A model generated the notes under the pieces. That model worked only from the letters and a program-made list of their open reading frames with translations, searched no databases and was not told the DNA's origin. The position numbers and the translations under genes are program-made. Below, in pieces: positions 7,704 to 16,910 of a stretch of 64,000 nucleotides of DNA (the stretch's first letter is position 1; the number at the start of each line of letters is the position of its first letter). Where the stretch lies: positions 1,674,001-1,738,000 of the forward strand of contig OY843611.1 in assembly GCA_963692995.1 (NCBI GenBank). The letters are read 5' to 3'. This DNA is from Bin87 sp963692995. GTDB lineage: Bacteria; Chloroflexota; Dehalococcoidia; Lucifugimonadales; UBA3495.

Positions 7704-9929
7704 CTAATTCGCGTCGCCGCCGGCCAAACCGGCCTGCAAAGTGGCCCGGGCCCGGGCATCCGCGCCAAGCTCGTCGAGCGATTGACGGCGCCGCCGCAGG
7801 TATTCTAGCAGGCCATCCGTGGCGGCGGCTTTACATTCGCCGCACACCAGCGCCCCGGAGCGGCATCGCTCTTGCAAAGCCACGTATTCCTCCGGTTCCG
7901 GTGTGGCGTAGAAGGCGTGCAGGCTGGAGACGGAGCAGACCCGCGGGTCGGGATTTCCGCCCTTTTCGCGCTGCTCGGCAAGGGTTCTGCGGCCTCCGGT
8001 ATAGGCGCGACCGATACGGCGTCGTATATCGGCCGGGTCATCATCGTAGGTAATGCGTCCCGGAGGGACTGCGTTGGTCATAACCTCAACCGCGCTGCCG
8101 GTGGCCGGGTCGCTATAGGTAGTCAGCCCGCGCATCATCCGGAGGTACAACGCCGATGGCTTGACAAAGCCAAAACGTTCCGCCGCGTTGCGCGCCATGC
8201 GCACGTACACATCGCCGCCAATGCCGTCCAGCACCAGCGTCCGGCAAGGCCCGCCGCCCTCCGGCTGCTGGGGATGCAAAACATCCGCGAGGCGCAAGAG
8301 GGGGCGGAACGTATCGGTCGCGCTGTCGCGCAATCGAAGCCCCATCGCGGAGTTCAAAACGCTCAAAGGAATGGCGTTTCCCAGGGCAAAAGCCGTTTGT
8401 ATGACAGCGGAGTTGTCCTGTTGGAGGTAGGTGTCGGCGCGGTGCAGATCAAGGCCGGCGGCCGCCATCGTCAGCAAACTTTCCCGCATCAGGCGGCGCG
8501 CCGGCCCCAGGTCATGCAACTCGTCCCGGAAACCCACTACGATGTCTGCGCCCAGACGCTGGAAAAAAACCAGCAGATTGACCAGCCGGCCCTGACCCAG
8601 GTGCATGGGTCCGTCGATGGCGAAAGCCGCAATCACCTTGCAGCGGTGGCCGTCGGCCAGGGCTTGCAGGAACAAATCGGCATCCCGGCTACCGACGATT
8701 TGCCCGGTCACCATATAGGGATGGGCCTCTTCAAACCACCGGGCCAACTGCCGCCGCTGCTCCGGGTACGCTTCGTTGAGGCCGGTTACGCGCAGTTCTT
8801 TGATGAGTTCGTTTTCCCGTGCCAGCGGCTGTTCGCCGGTGCGAACCACCAGCGACGGAATGGCCATATCGGCTTCTTCAGTGCGGGTCTCGGGCGATTC
8901 GGCGTCCAGGATCTGCCCGTGCAGACGGCTCAGGCGTTGGGCGATGTCGTTGAGCGTTCGTTCCTGCGCCTCGCGGGCGTTGGACAACAGTAGCCGGGCA
9001 ATGTCTTCCGCGGTTTCGGCGGACAGGCCCAGTTGCCGGGCCCGGCGGCGGGCGCTGACGAAGAGATTTTCCTCCACTGCGGGCTTGTGTATGGTGTCGC
9101 TCTCCAGGTACTTTTCGGCGGCGACGTTGCGGGAAGCTTCGATGCGAGCGTGGGCCAGTTCCAGGATCCGGTCGTGGCTGCCGGCGATGATCGCCCGCTG
9201 CCGGCCCCGATACTCGCCATAGGGAAGGCCACCGGCCGGCATCTGAGAACGAACCAAAGCGGGGTCTTCGCCGGCCAGGAGGCGATTGACGCCTTGCTCA
9301 ACCGCCGCGACTTCCGCCAGGCGTCGCCAGTCCGGCGGCACCAGGGCGGCCGGCTGCTCGTCCAGCCATGCGCCCAACCGAGGCATCCCCTCGTCGTAAA
9401 TTGCGGTCGCCCGGGGCCAGCCCAACTTTTCGCGGAGACCCAACACCGGCATCAAATAATCCCGCCGGTACGCGGCGAGGTAAATATCACGCGGCCGGCC
9501 AGCAGCCGGGGTTTCGCGCAGATAATCAGCATGGCGTTCGGTATCCACCAGATCCAATAAGGCTGCGTGCCTCAACAAAAGGGCGATACCATCGTCAGCA
9601 GATGCGGACCACATGCCCAGAATTCCGTCTTGAACCGCGGCGACGAATGACTCGGGGGCGCCGGCGCCCCGCAGCCACGCGGCGGCGATGGCGCTTGAAG
9701 TTTTCCAACGGTTGGGATCCTCGGGAGCGCCGGTTAGATGGAACAGGGCAGCCACATTGGTTTCCGCCGGCTGCTCGTTTGCGTCCACCGAAGCTATCAA
9801 TTCGGCGGCAACGCCAGCGACGCGCCGGGCCGCCGGCAGCCCTTCCGCGTCCGGATGCTCCGCATAAGCGGCAGCCAGCGATGTTGTCAACCGATGCCCG
9901 TCGGGAATGTAGGGTTGAACGGTAGCCAT
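7704..9929 (-). CDS. HD-like / chorismate mutase (AroQ) / TrpRS-like fusion protein
   Basis: 741 residues in three parts. Residues about 25-150 resemble an HD phosphohydrolase fold, but the HD doublet reads HL (FHLTG) and the first histidine is missing. Residues about 250-322 match type II chorismate mutase: a RILELAHARIEASRNVAAEK helix, then PAVEENL, a GLSAETAEDIARLL helix and a final Q in NAREAQ; the usual P-x-R-E arginine is V. Residues about 385-715 resemble archaeal/eukaryotic TrpRS: HLGQ instead of HIGH, DGIGGDVYVRMARNAAERF, and TGGRRTLAEQREKGGNP and CRSGALVCGECK at the end. The KMSKS lysine is replaced (VMTNAV). Charging activity is doubtful; a sensor or aromatic-pathway role is an inference. 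Confidence 0.75.
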   Translation of the reverse strand: MATVQPYIPDGHRLTTSLAAAYAEHPDAEGLPAARRVAGVAAELIASVDANEQPAETNVAALFHLTGAPEDPNRWKTSSAIAAAWLRGAGAPESFVAAVQDGILGMWSASADDGIALLLRHAALLDLVDTERHADYLRETPAAGRPRDIYLAAYRRDYLMPVLGLREKLGWPRATAIYDEGMPRLGAWLDEQPAALVPPDWRRLAEVAAVEQGVNRLLAGEDPALVRSQMPAGGLPYGEYRGRQRAIIAGSHDRILELAHARIEASRNVAAEKYLESDTIHKPAVEENLFVSARRRARQLGLSAETAEDIARLLLSNAREAQERTLNDIAQRLSRLHGQILDAESPETRTEEADMAIPSLVVRTGEQPLARENELIKELRVTGLNEAYPEQRRQLARWFEEAHPYMVTGQIVGSRDADLFLQALADGHRCKVIAAFAIDGPMHLGQGRLVNLLVFFQRLGADIVVGFRDELHDLGPARRLMRESLLTMAAAGLDLHRADTYLQQDNSAVIQTAFALGNAIPLSVLNSAMGLRLRDSATDTFRPLLRLADVLHPQQPEGGGPCRTLVLDGIGGDVYVRMARNAAERFGFVKPSALYLRMMRGLTTYSDPATGSAVEVMTNAVPPGRITYDDDPADIRRRIGRAYTGGRRTLAEQREKGGNPDPRVCSVSSLHAFYATPEPEEYVALQERCRSGALVCGECKAAATDGLLEYLRRRRQSLDELGADARARATLQAGLAGGDAN

Positions 9930-10010
9930 GACGCAAAGAACTGCGATCCATCCAATTTGGCTACATCATACCAGCAACGCCGCCGCTCCGAATCCTCTCG
10001 CTGCAAAGCA

Positions 10011-10033
10011 AAGCCCGGTCATCGTCCGGGCTT
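10011..10033 (-). terminator. Hairpin, possible terminator after the hydrolase gene
   Basis: AAGCCCGG and CCGGGCTT pair across a 7-base loop. On the minus strand it is followed by a T-rich but interrupted tail (TGCTTTGC). It lies 25 bp past the end of the minus-strand hydrolase gene. Confidence 0.45.
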
Positions 10034-10057
10034 GCTGACGGCGTGGCCGAACCGAAC

Positions 10058-10747
10058 TCAGCCAACTGCGCTGTCTAATCGTTCCAGAAACTTTGCAATG
10101 GCGTCGTTACAGGCTTCAGGCTGTTCCAGCGTTACGAAATGCCCGGAGTTCGGGATAACCACGACCGTCGCATCCTGAAGTTCCCGTCCCAAGTACTCCG
10201 CGTATCGCACCGGAGTCATGATGTCGTCCGCGCCCACCAGGATCAGAGTCGGCAGGGAGATCTCTTTGACCCGCTCCATAACGTCGAAATTGTCACAGGC
10301 CGACAGGTCGTTATGCTCAACCATCGGGCCGGACTGCAAGGCGCGGGCCGCCAGTTGCGGCGCCAACTCGCGATTGATCGCCTCGTAGTATGCGGGAGCC
10401 TCGGCTCGCCATTGGGCGTCGTCCAGGCAACGGTTCAGGTAGTCGGGATGCACCCGCAGCCGGGCTCCGGTGCCGATCAGCACCAAACCGGCCAGGTCCC
10501 CCGGAAAGCGCAGCGCGTAGTCCAGCGCGATGGCTCCGCCCATGGAGTGACCGAACAGTACGAAGGGCGGATACCCCTCGGCCCGCGCGTAATCGCGCAG
10601 CCAGTCCACGTAGCCGCCGATGCTGTCACAGGTTTCCCCATCAGGATGGCCCGGCAGGTTAACCGCGTCGGCGTTGGCAAACTTCGCGGTCTGATAGTGA
10701 TAGGTAAGTTCGTTCTGGCCGGAGCCATGGACCATAACCAACTGCAT
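10058..10747 (-). CDS. Alpha/beta hydrolase
   Basis: 229 residues. MVHGSGQNELTYHYQ forms the first strand and oxyanion region, FGHSMGGAIAL is the nucleophile elbow with the catalytic serine, VGADDIMTP holds the acid, and IPNSGHFVTLEQP holds the catalytic histidine. It is probably a small cytoplasmic esterase or C-C hydrolase; the substrate is unknown. I chose the ATG at 10747, which follows AAGGAGG. The longer reading from 10813 adds only a MVRDT-type repeat encoded by tandem DNA repeats. It lies just downstream of gyrA on the same strand. Confidence 0.85.
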   Translation of the reverse strand: MQLVMVHGSGQNELTYHYQTAKFANADAVNLPGHPDGETCDSIGGYVDWLRDYARAEGYPPFVLFGHSMGGAIALDYALRFPGDLAGLVLIGTGARLRVHPDYLNRCLDDAQWRAEAPAYYEAINRELAPQLAARALQSGPMVEHNDLSACDNFDVMERVKEISLPTLILVGADDIMTPVRYAEYLGRELQDATVVVIPNSGHFVTLEQPEACNDAIAKFLERLDSAVG

Positions 10748-10770
10748 TTTCGTAATCTGCGCCTCCTTTG

Positions 10771-10815
10771 TATCCCGTGCCTCGGTATCTCGTACCATGG
10801 TATCCCGTACCACTG
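10771..10815. repeat. Short imperfect tandem repeat upstream of the hydrolase gene
   Basis: Three roughly 15-bp units built on GTATCCCGTACC fill the space between gyrA and the hydrolase gene. Read on the minus strand they would encode MVRDT-MVRDT-EARDT. This looks like a spacer rather than protein, because AAGGAGG lies downstream of it. Confidence 0.6.
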
Positions 10816-13560
10816 TTACAGCAAGTGACCCTGACCAGTTATTGGACTATCCGGCTCATCACCGCCGTCATCGTCATCCTCATCATCGCTGACGTCGTCG
10901 GGCAGATCGGCTTCATCCATTTCCAATTCGCCGACGTCCGCATATTGGCTGTCCGCCTGAGCGGCGATCTCCTCGGCCTGGGCCAGCGCCGAACCGGCTT
11001 CTTCATTCTGCCGCGAGGGGTCATCCTGGCTGTAGTCATTGGCCCGGAAACAGTATATAGACACGACGCTGTCGTCGCCGCCGCGCTCTCGCCAGATGAT
11101 TACGCCTTTGGTCTGGCGGGTGTTGACCACTTTGACGTCAGCAAGATTGATCCGTACCACCTGGCCGTTGGCCGAAATAATGAACACCTCGTGTCCTTCT
11201 TCATCGTTCATTTCTGCGGAGGTGACAATTTTGGCGTCCACCACCGGCCCGGTGAGCTTGTCGCCCTGGTTCACGGCAAAGGTCTTCACGCCCATGCCGC
11301 CGCGGTTAGTTTCACGATACACCGCTTCTCCCTTGCTGTTGCACAAGGGCGTCGCCTTCCCGTAGCCTTTCTCGCTGACCACCAACAGGAATTCGTCCTC
11401 GGCATCGTTCACCACCTCCATCGCCACCACCCGATCCCTCCCACTATGCTCGTCCTTGAACTTCATGCCGATAACACCGGAAGCGTTACGATTCCGCTCC
11501 GGGATACTGGTCACCGGACACAACAGAGCCTGGCCCTGTTCGGTGACCAACACCACCGACGCATCGGCCTGGGCCGGGCGTACCGCCACCAGCTCGTCGC
11601 CGTCCTGGATCTTCATGGCGATCAGGCCGGATTTCCGCAAGTTTTCCAATTGACCCGGACGCAAGGCATTCACGCGTCCGTTGCGCGTGGCAAAGATATA
11701 GAGGCGGTTGTACTCAGCGCGACTGGCCGGCAACATGGTCTGCACTTGCTCCCCGGGCTGCAAGGGGATCAAGTTCACTAACAGGGTTCCTCGCGCTGTC
11801 CTGCCGGTGTCATTAGGGGTTTCGTACACGTTCAATGGATAGACGCGGCCTTTATTGGTGAAGAACAGCAATTGCTCGTGGGTGCTCACCACCGCTATCT
11901 GCATGATGGCGTCATCGTCGCGGTTATTGGCCCCGCGCACACCTTTGCCGCCGCGACGCTGATTGCGGTAGGTGTTGATGGGCACGCGTTTAATGTAGCC
12001 GCGCTGGCTCAGGGTGACCACCACATCTTCCTGAACGATGAACTGCTCGATAGATTGTTCTTCCAATTCCGCGCGGATAATTTCAGTGCGGCGAGCGTTG
12101 GCGTGCTTGCGCTTGGCTTCACGGGTTTCCCGCTTGATTTCAGCCTGGATTTTTTGGGGATTTTGCAGCAGGTCCTCCAGCCGGGCAATGGTCGCCAACA
12201 GGTCGTTGTATTCCTCGTCTAGCCGCTGCCGTTCCAGGGCGGCCAGCCGGCGCAGCTGCATATCCAGGATGGCCTGGGCCTGAATTTCCGACAGGTCGAA
12301 ATCCTGCACCAGGTTATTCCGTGCGGTCTCCACATCCGGGCTATTACGGATAGTCTCGATGATGGCGTCAATGGCGTCCAGGGCCTTGAGGAGACCCTCC
12401 ACGATGTGCGCCCGGTCCCGCGCGCGGCCCAACTGATACTCGGTACGGCGGCGGATGACCTCCTCCCGGTGGGTGACGAAGTGGGTAATCAGGTCTTTCA
12501 GCGGTAATTCCTGGGGCTGGCCGTCAACCAGCGCCAGCATGATGGCGTTGAACGTGGAGCGCAGCGCCGTCCGCTTGTACAGGTTGTTGAGGATCACCGT
12601 GGCCTGGGCGTTGCGGGTCAGTTCGATCACCACTCGGATCCCGCGACGGTCCGACTCGTCGCGGATTTCGGCGATGCCCGCCAGGGTCTTGTCCCGCACC
12701 AGGCTGGCGATTTTCTCGACCAGAGTAGCCTTGTTGACCTGGTAAGGCAGCTCACTGATGACAATACGCTGCCGGTTGGAGTTGCGACCGGGCATATCCT
12801 CGATCTGGGTCACCGCCTCCATGACGACGCGGCCCCGGCCAGTGGCATACATATCGCGCACGCCGGCTACGCCGCGAATGCGGCCGGACGTGGGAAAATC
12901 CGGCGCCGGCACGATCTCCATGAGTTCGTCAACATTGCACGCCGGATGATCGATGACGTGGCAAATGGCATCACATATTTCGCCCAAGTTGTGGGGCGGC
13001 ATATTGGTTGCCATTCCCACCGCGATGCCCGATGAACCGTTGACCAGCAGGTTGGGCATTCGCGCCGGCAGCACTGTGGGTTCCTTGAGGGAATCGTCGA
13101 AGTTGTCGCTGAAGTCAACGGTCTGCTGGTCAATGTCGGCCAGCATCTCGTCGGCGATGGCGGCCAGCCGAGCCTCGGTGTAGCGCATCGCCGCCGGCGG
13201 GTCGCCGTCGATGCTGCCGTAGTTGCCCTGCCCGTCAATCAGCGGAGCCCGCATGGAAAACTGCTGCGCCATGCGGACCAGAGCGTCGTACACCGAGCCG
13301 TCGCCGTGGGGGTGGAACTTGCCCAGCACCTCACCAACGATGCGGGCGCTCTTGCGATACTGGCTCCCGGGCCGAATGCCCATGTCGTGCATGGCATAGA
13401 GGATCCGCCGCTGCACCGGTTTCAAGCCGTCCCGCACGTCGGGCAAAGCCCGGGCCACGATGACCGACATCGCGTAGGAGAGATACGACTCGCGCATTTC
13501 GTCCCCAATTGCGCGATCGATGAATTCGCCGCCGGTTTGCGATGGAGGGGCCGTGGTCAT
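10816..13560 (-). CDS. gyrA: DNA gyrase subunit A
   Basis: 914 residues. GyrA cuts and rejoins DNA in the gyrase A2B2 complex that introduces negative supercoils. The catalytic tyrosine is in AMRYTEARL, preceded by the GNYGSIDGDPPAAMRY quinolone-pocket region with D rather than S at the second classic position. The GyrA box QRRGGKG is intact, identifying gyrase rather than topoisomerase IV, and is followed by the beta-pinwheel repeats. The tail is very acidic (DDEDDDDGGDEPD), as in GyrA tails that tune supercoiling. A dispersed repeat lies in the short gap upstream. gyrB is not in the window. Confidence 0.98.
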   Translation of the reverse strand: MTTAPPSQTGGEFIDRAIGDEMRESYLSYAMSVIVARALPDVRDGLKPVQRRILYAMHDMGIRPGSQYRKSARIVGEVLGKFHPHGDGSVYDALVRMAQQFSMRAPLIDGQGNYGSIDGDPPAAMRYTEARLAAIADEMLADIDQQTVDFSDNFDDSLKEPTVLPARMPNLLVNGSSGIAVGMATNMPPHNLGEICDAICHVIDHPACNVDELMEIVPAPDFPTSGRIRGVAGVRDMYATGRGRVVMEAVTQIEDMPGRNSNRQRIVISELPYQVNKATLVEKIASLVRDKTLAGIAEIRDESDRRGIRVVIELTRNAQATVILNNLYKRTALRSTFNAIMLALVDGQPQELPLKDLITHFVTHREEVIRRRTEYQLGRARDRAHIVEGLLKALDAIDAIIETIRNSPDVETARNNLVQDFDLSEIQAQAILDMQLRRLAALERQRLDEEYNDLLATIARLEDLLQNPQKIQAEIKRETREAKRKHANARRTEIIRAELEEQSIEQFIVQEDVVVTLSQRGYIKRVPINTYRNQRRGGKGVRGANNRDDDAIMQIAVVSTHEQLLFFTNKGRVYPLNVYETPNDTGRTARGTLLVNLIPLQPGEQVQTMLPASRAEYNRLYIFATRNGRVNALRPGQLENLRKSGLIAMKIQDGDELVAVRPAQADASVVLVTEQGQALLCPVTSIPERNRNASGVIGMKFKDEHSGRDRVVAMEVVNDAEDEFLLVVSEKGYGKATPLCNSKGEAVYRETNRGGMGVKTFAVNQGDKLTGPVVDAKIVTSAEMNDEEGHEVFIISANGQVVRINLADVKVVNTRQTKGVIIWRERGGDDSVVSIYCFRANDYSQDDPSRQNEEAGSALAQAEEIAAQADSQYADVGELEMDEADLPDDVSDDEDDDDGGDEPDSPITGQGHLL

Positions 13561-13586
13561 CGTAGGTTTCTCCTTCCTTTCGCTCG

Positions 13587-13613
13587 GTCATTCCGGCTTT
13601 CGCCGAAATCCGG
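13587..13613. repeat. Dispersed GTCATTCC-type palindromic repeat
   Basis: A copy of the family described at 1321-1414, with a GGCTTTCGCC core. It fills most of the 66-bp gap between gyrA and the amidotransferase-like gene. Confidence 0.65.
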
Positions 13614-13626
13614 CAAATTGCTATGG

Positions 13627-14250
13627 CTAACGAATCCTGCCAGTGGTAAAGGCGTCGGCCCGTTCCACCAGGCCGAGGAAGAGGTTGCCAAAACTAGCGG
13701 GAACTTCATCGCCTCGTTCCGGCAAGCACTGCACTCCAATCACCCAGCTATGTTCCTTGCTTTCCAGACCTTCAATCACGCCGTCGTCCAGTTGATAGGC
13801 AATGGTCATCAAACGCTCGGCTCGCTGCGGTTCGCGCAGACCCAACCGGTGCCGGCTGTTGACGCGGAACATCCCCGCGCTGCCAATGATGGCAGCCATC
13901 TTCGAGCCGGGCGACAGATAGATTTGGTGTCGCGCCGAAGCATCGTCATCGCCTTCCTGATGCCCGTTGACTATTTCCGCGGGCCGTCCCCCGAAACAAG
14001 TATTGAGCAGGTGCATTCCATAACCGGTGGCAAGGACGGGCATATCGACGGCCAGGACAGCGTGGAGCAATTCAGCAGCTTGCGGGTCGTTGCTGTCGGG
14101 AACGAGCAGGCCGCCGATCCCGGCTATTGCGCCGGCTCCAGCGCCGGGCGCGATGACGTGAACCTTTCCGCCGGACGCCTCAACCGCGCGGATGGATGGT
14201 TCGGGATGAGGGCCGTTACGTTCGTCGGCCAAGATGGCTATGGTGGGCAA
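13627..14250 (-). CDS. Class I glutamine amidotransferase-like protein lacking the catalytic cysteine
   Basis: 207 residues, resembling gamma-glutamyl-GABA hydrolase (peptidase C26) but shorter. The nucleophile elbow normally reads L-G-I-C-R-G-M-Q; here it is PVLATGYGMHLLN, with glycine where the cysteine should be. Downstream VNSRHRLGL and VIGVQCLPE keep traces of the family's VNS-H-H and Q-x-H-P-E regions, but the latter histidine is also changed. Hydrolysis by the normal mechanism is therefore unlikely. It may be a pseudoenzyme that binds a glutamylated ligand. It has its own upstream TATAAT. Confidence 0.7.
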   Translation of the reverse strand: MPTIAILADERNGPHPEPSIRAVEASGGKVHVIAPGAGAGAIAGIGGLLVPDSNDPQAAELLHAVLAVDMPVLATGYGMHLLNTCFGGRPAEIVNGHQEGDDDASARHQIYLSPGSKMAAIIGSAGMFRVNSRHRLGLREPQRAERLMTIAYQLDDGVIEGLESKEHSWVIGVQCLPERGDEVPASFGNLFLGLVERADAFTTGRIR

Positions 14251-14284
14251 AGGGCAATCTGGAATTGGTAAATTGATACGTTTA

Positions 14285-14290
14285 ATTATA
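14285..14290 (-). promoter_or_regulatory. Candidate -10 element
   Basis: On the minus strand TATAAT lies in an AT-rich stretch 35 bases before the amidotransferase-like gene. No good -35 hexamer sits at 16-18 bases, so this is tentative. Confidence 0.4.
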
Positions 14291-14406
14291 CTAAAAATCC
14301 GACCAATTCGTCGGGCATGATCGACAGCGTCTTTCGGTGAAAACTAGCGTTGCGCTACCCTACGCCCGGATAAAGACGGCTCGCTCCCGCCAAGCCGGGC
14401 CAACCT

Positions 14407-15741
14407 TCAGGCGCTCTCGTGCTCAATTTCCGCATCCTCCAATACCATCCGCGCCACTTGCCGACCCATACGCACCGAATAGTTCGTCCCCCGGTCTTCT
14501 GGATAGATCTGCGTAGTATTTGCCAGATACAACGATTTGAACGGCGTCCGGTGGTCGGGAATCCGTTCGCTGTAATTGACCCCAATGATCGGCTGCGCCC
14601 CATCAACCCGGTGATGGTGGTACTCCAGGATCCATTCCCGTTTGAAGTCCGGGTTGAGCCGTTGCAGGTACGGAACAAACTCTTCCAGCAATTCCGCCGG
14701 CTCCTTGCGGTACAGTGCGCTCTCGCGGTCAGGGTAGTTGGTAAGATAGACGATGTGGCGACCGCCGTAAAGATCGCGGTCGATCATGTTGGTATGTTCA
14801 ATGACGCCAACGAAGGGCAAGGCGCGGTCGGCCACGTTGAGCCAGTATTTCGATGTCAGGGGCCGATCCAGCACCAGGATCATCAGGACTGCCGAGAGGT
14901 ATCGGGCGGATTCAAGCACAACCCGGTAATCTTCCGGCAAATCCGGCGCCAGGCGCGTGAATATGTAGGACGGCGTGGTGGCGATCACCGCGTCATAACC
15001 GAATGATTGCTCCGGGCCGCCAGCCACGCTGGCGGTAACGCCGGTGGCCGCGTCGTCGGTCACGTCGATACGACGCACTGCCGCGCGAATATGCACCTGG
15101 CCGCCTTGTTCCACGATGCGCTCACCGCAAACGTCAAATACCTTGCCGAAGCTGCACATGGGATAGCCCAACCGCTCTTTCTGCATCCTTTTGCGCGAGG
15201 CCACCCGCAGGTTGATCTTGCCCCACAGCCAGGTCATGCTGACCTGGTCGTAGTAGTCGCCAAACTTTCCCCGCAGCATGGGTTCCCAAATTACGCGGTA
15301 GGCGGCCTCGCCCATATGCCGGCGGGTCCATTCGGCGGCGGTAACGTCCTCGAACTTGCGCCAGTTGCGGGTTTTCTGCAACAGGAACGTCCACAATCCC
15401 AGCCGGATTCGCTGGGCGAAGGGCAGCGGGGAGAAGCGCAATAAGTCCAGAGGTGTGGCAAAATCCCAGATGCGCCCGCCGTGAAACAGGCCCACCTTCG
15501 ACTCCAGCCATTCCATCGAGTCGCCCAGACCGAGCTCATCAATCAGGTTCACCATGTCGGTGTCGCTGACGAACAGGTGATGGTAGCCGCGTTCCAGCTG
15601 ACCGCCGCCCACCTCAAAAGTTGAAGCCTGCCCTCCGAGAAAAGGCGCCGCTTCAAACACCTCGGCGAAATGACCCCGGCTGGTCAGTTCCAGGGCGGCG
15701 GCCAGGCCGGCGGCGCCGCCACCGATGATGCCCACTCTCAT
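14407..15741 (-). CDS. FAD-dependent amine oxidase/protoporphyrinogen oxidase-like protein
   Basis: 444 residues. The N-terminus MRVGIIGGGAAGLAAA is the dinucleotide-binding GxGxxG fold, followed by the glutamate of VFEAAPFLGGQAS and an RGYHHLF substrate-side motif. The C-terminus has a second FAD-contact block with YPEDRGTNYSVRMGRQVA. It belongs to the flavin monoamine oxidase/PPO/UDP-galactopyranose-mutase superfamily. It starts 3 bp after the flippase-like gene, so it is last in a membrane-glycan operon and may modify a lipid or sugar carrier. The exact substrate is unknown. Confidence 0.8.
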   Translation of the reverse strand: MRVGIIGGGAAGLAAALELTSRGHFAEVFEAAPFLGGQASTFEVGGGQLERGYHHLFVSDTDMVNLIDELGLGDSMEWLESKVGLFHGGRIWDFATPLDLLRFSPLPFAQRIRLGLWTFLLQKTRNWRKFEDVTAAEWTRRHMGEAAYRVIWEPMLRGKFGDYYDQVSMTWLWGKINLRVASRKRMQKERLGYPMCSFGKVFDVCGERIVEQGGQVHIRAAVRRIDVTDDAATGVTASVAGGPEQSFGYDAVIATTPSYIFTRLAPDLPEDYRVVLESARYLSAVLMILVLDRPLTSKYWLNVADRALPFVGVIEHTNMIDRDLYGGRHIVYLTNYPDRESALYRKEPAELLEEFVPYLQRLNPDFKREWILEYHHHRVDGAQPIIGVNYSERIPDHRTPFKSLYLANTTQIYPEDRGTNYSVRMGRQVARMVLEDAEIEHESA

Positions 15742-15744
15742 GGT

Positions 15745-16908
15745 CTAATCATCCTGCGCCGGCCGCGCATCTCCCCTCGGCCCGTCATTCCGGCGAAAGC
15801 CGGAATCCGGTGGAGCGCCGCCAGCAGCCGCATCGACCTCGCCGGTCGTTGCGGTAGCCGGCCCCTCTCCCGGCAGCGCCGTCAACCGGCGCAGCGACAG
15901 GTTGTTCCAGAAGAGCAAAATCACCCCGGCAATGTTGACCGGCAGCCACAAGGCAACCAGATGCACTGCCACCGTATAGGCCGCCGCCACCGCCGCACCA
16001 ACCCCCAGGGCCACCAGGGTCTGCTGGGCTACTATCTCGAAGGGGCCGATACCGCCAATCGACGTCGGTAGCGCAGTGATGAGATTGGACGTTACGGTGA
16101 CCAGCAGTATCGCTGCCGCCAATAACCAGAAGGAACCGAAGGATTCGTGAAGATTGAAGGAGTAAGCCACGATGAGATACACGCCGGCTTCGGCCAGCCA
16201 AACGGGAAGGGATCCCAGGAACAACACGGTATGCTTGCCCGGAGAGTTCAGCGCGGCCAACCCCTCTACAAAGCCGTGGATAACATCAGCGGCCAAGACG
16301 CGAAAACGCGCCGGCAGGATTATCGTCATCGCAATGAGCCAGTTCACCGCCCGTCGGCTGGTTGCCAACGCCGTCAGAACTACCAGCGCGGCGGCAAAGC
16401 TGACGATGACACCCACCATGAGCACAATAGCCGTGGACTGGTAGGCCAGATTGGCGCTGTCAAACAGGCCGGCGGCAAGCAATATCGGCGTCGCCACCGC
16501 TCCCATGGCCAACAACGTGAGCCCGTCGTACAGCCGCTCCACGCTCAGTGTCGCGATAGACGCGGGGACGCTCACCTCCTTTTCCCGCTGCGCAAGATGG
16601 ACCGCCCGCACCAGTTCGCCTAATCGGGCCGGCAGTACGTTGTTTGCCATATAACCGATGATGATGACCGGATATAACCGTCGCGCCGGTATGCGGTCGA
16701 TGGGAGCCAGCAGATATTGCCAGCGCAATGCCCGGAACCATTGTCCGACGAAATACAGCACGATAGCCGGCGCCAGGTAGAGGTAGTTTGCGGTGAGTAA
16801 CGCCTCCGCCAGTTCCCGGCGGTCCACTAGCAACACCAGCAGACCCAGCGCTATCACGCTGACCAGCACACCCGCCCAGAAACGCCAGTTGCCGAGGAAG
16901 TAGGTCAT
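15745..16908 (-). CDS. Lysylphosphatidylglycerol synthase-TM/AglD-like flippase family membrane protein
   Basis: 387 residues and mostly hydrophobic, with about eight predicted membrane segments starting WAGVLVSVIALGLLVLLV. The signatures GQWFRALRWQYLL, NNVLPARLGELVR and LPTSIGGIGPFE are characteristic of the UPF0104/AglD transmembrane family, implicated in moving lipid-linked sugars or lipids across the membrane. The last about 25 residues (GFRRNDG) come from a dispersed repeat at 15784-15810, so the C-terminus was probably extended by insertion. It sits 2 bp from the HEPN-like gene upstream. Confidence 0.88.
   Translation of the reverse strand: MTYFLGNWRFWAGVLVSVIALGLLVLLVDRRELAEALLTANYLYLAPAIVLYFVGQWFRALRWQYLLAPIDRIPARRLYPVIIIGYMANNVLPARLGELVRAVHLAQREKEVSVPASIATLSVERLYDGLTLLAMGAVATPILLAAGLFDSANLAYQSTAIVLMVGVIVSFAAALVVLTALATSRRAVNWLIAMTIILPARFRVLAADVIHGFVEGLAALNSPGKHTVLFLGSLPVWLAEAGVYLIVAYSFNLHESFGSFWLLAAAILLVTVTSNLITALPTSIGGIGPFEIVAQQTLVALGVGAAVAAAYTVAVHLVALWLPVNIAGVILLFWNNLSLRRLTALPGEGPATATTGEVDAAAGGAPPDSGFRRNDGPRGDARPAQDD
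15784..15810. repeat. Dispersed repeat inside the flippase 3' coding end
   Basis: A copy of the GTCATTCC family with a perfect GGCGAAAGCC core. On the minus strand it is translated as part of the flippase C-terminal tail. Confidence 0.7.
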
Positions 16909-16910
16909 CT

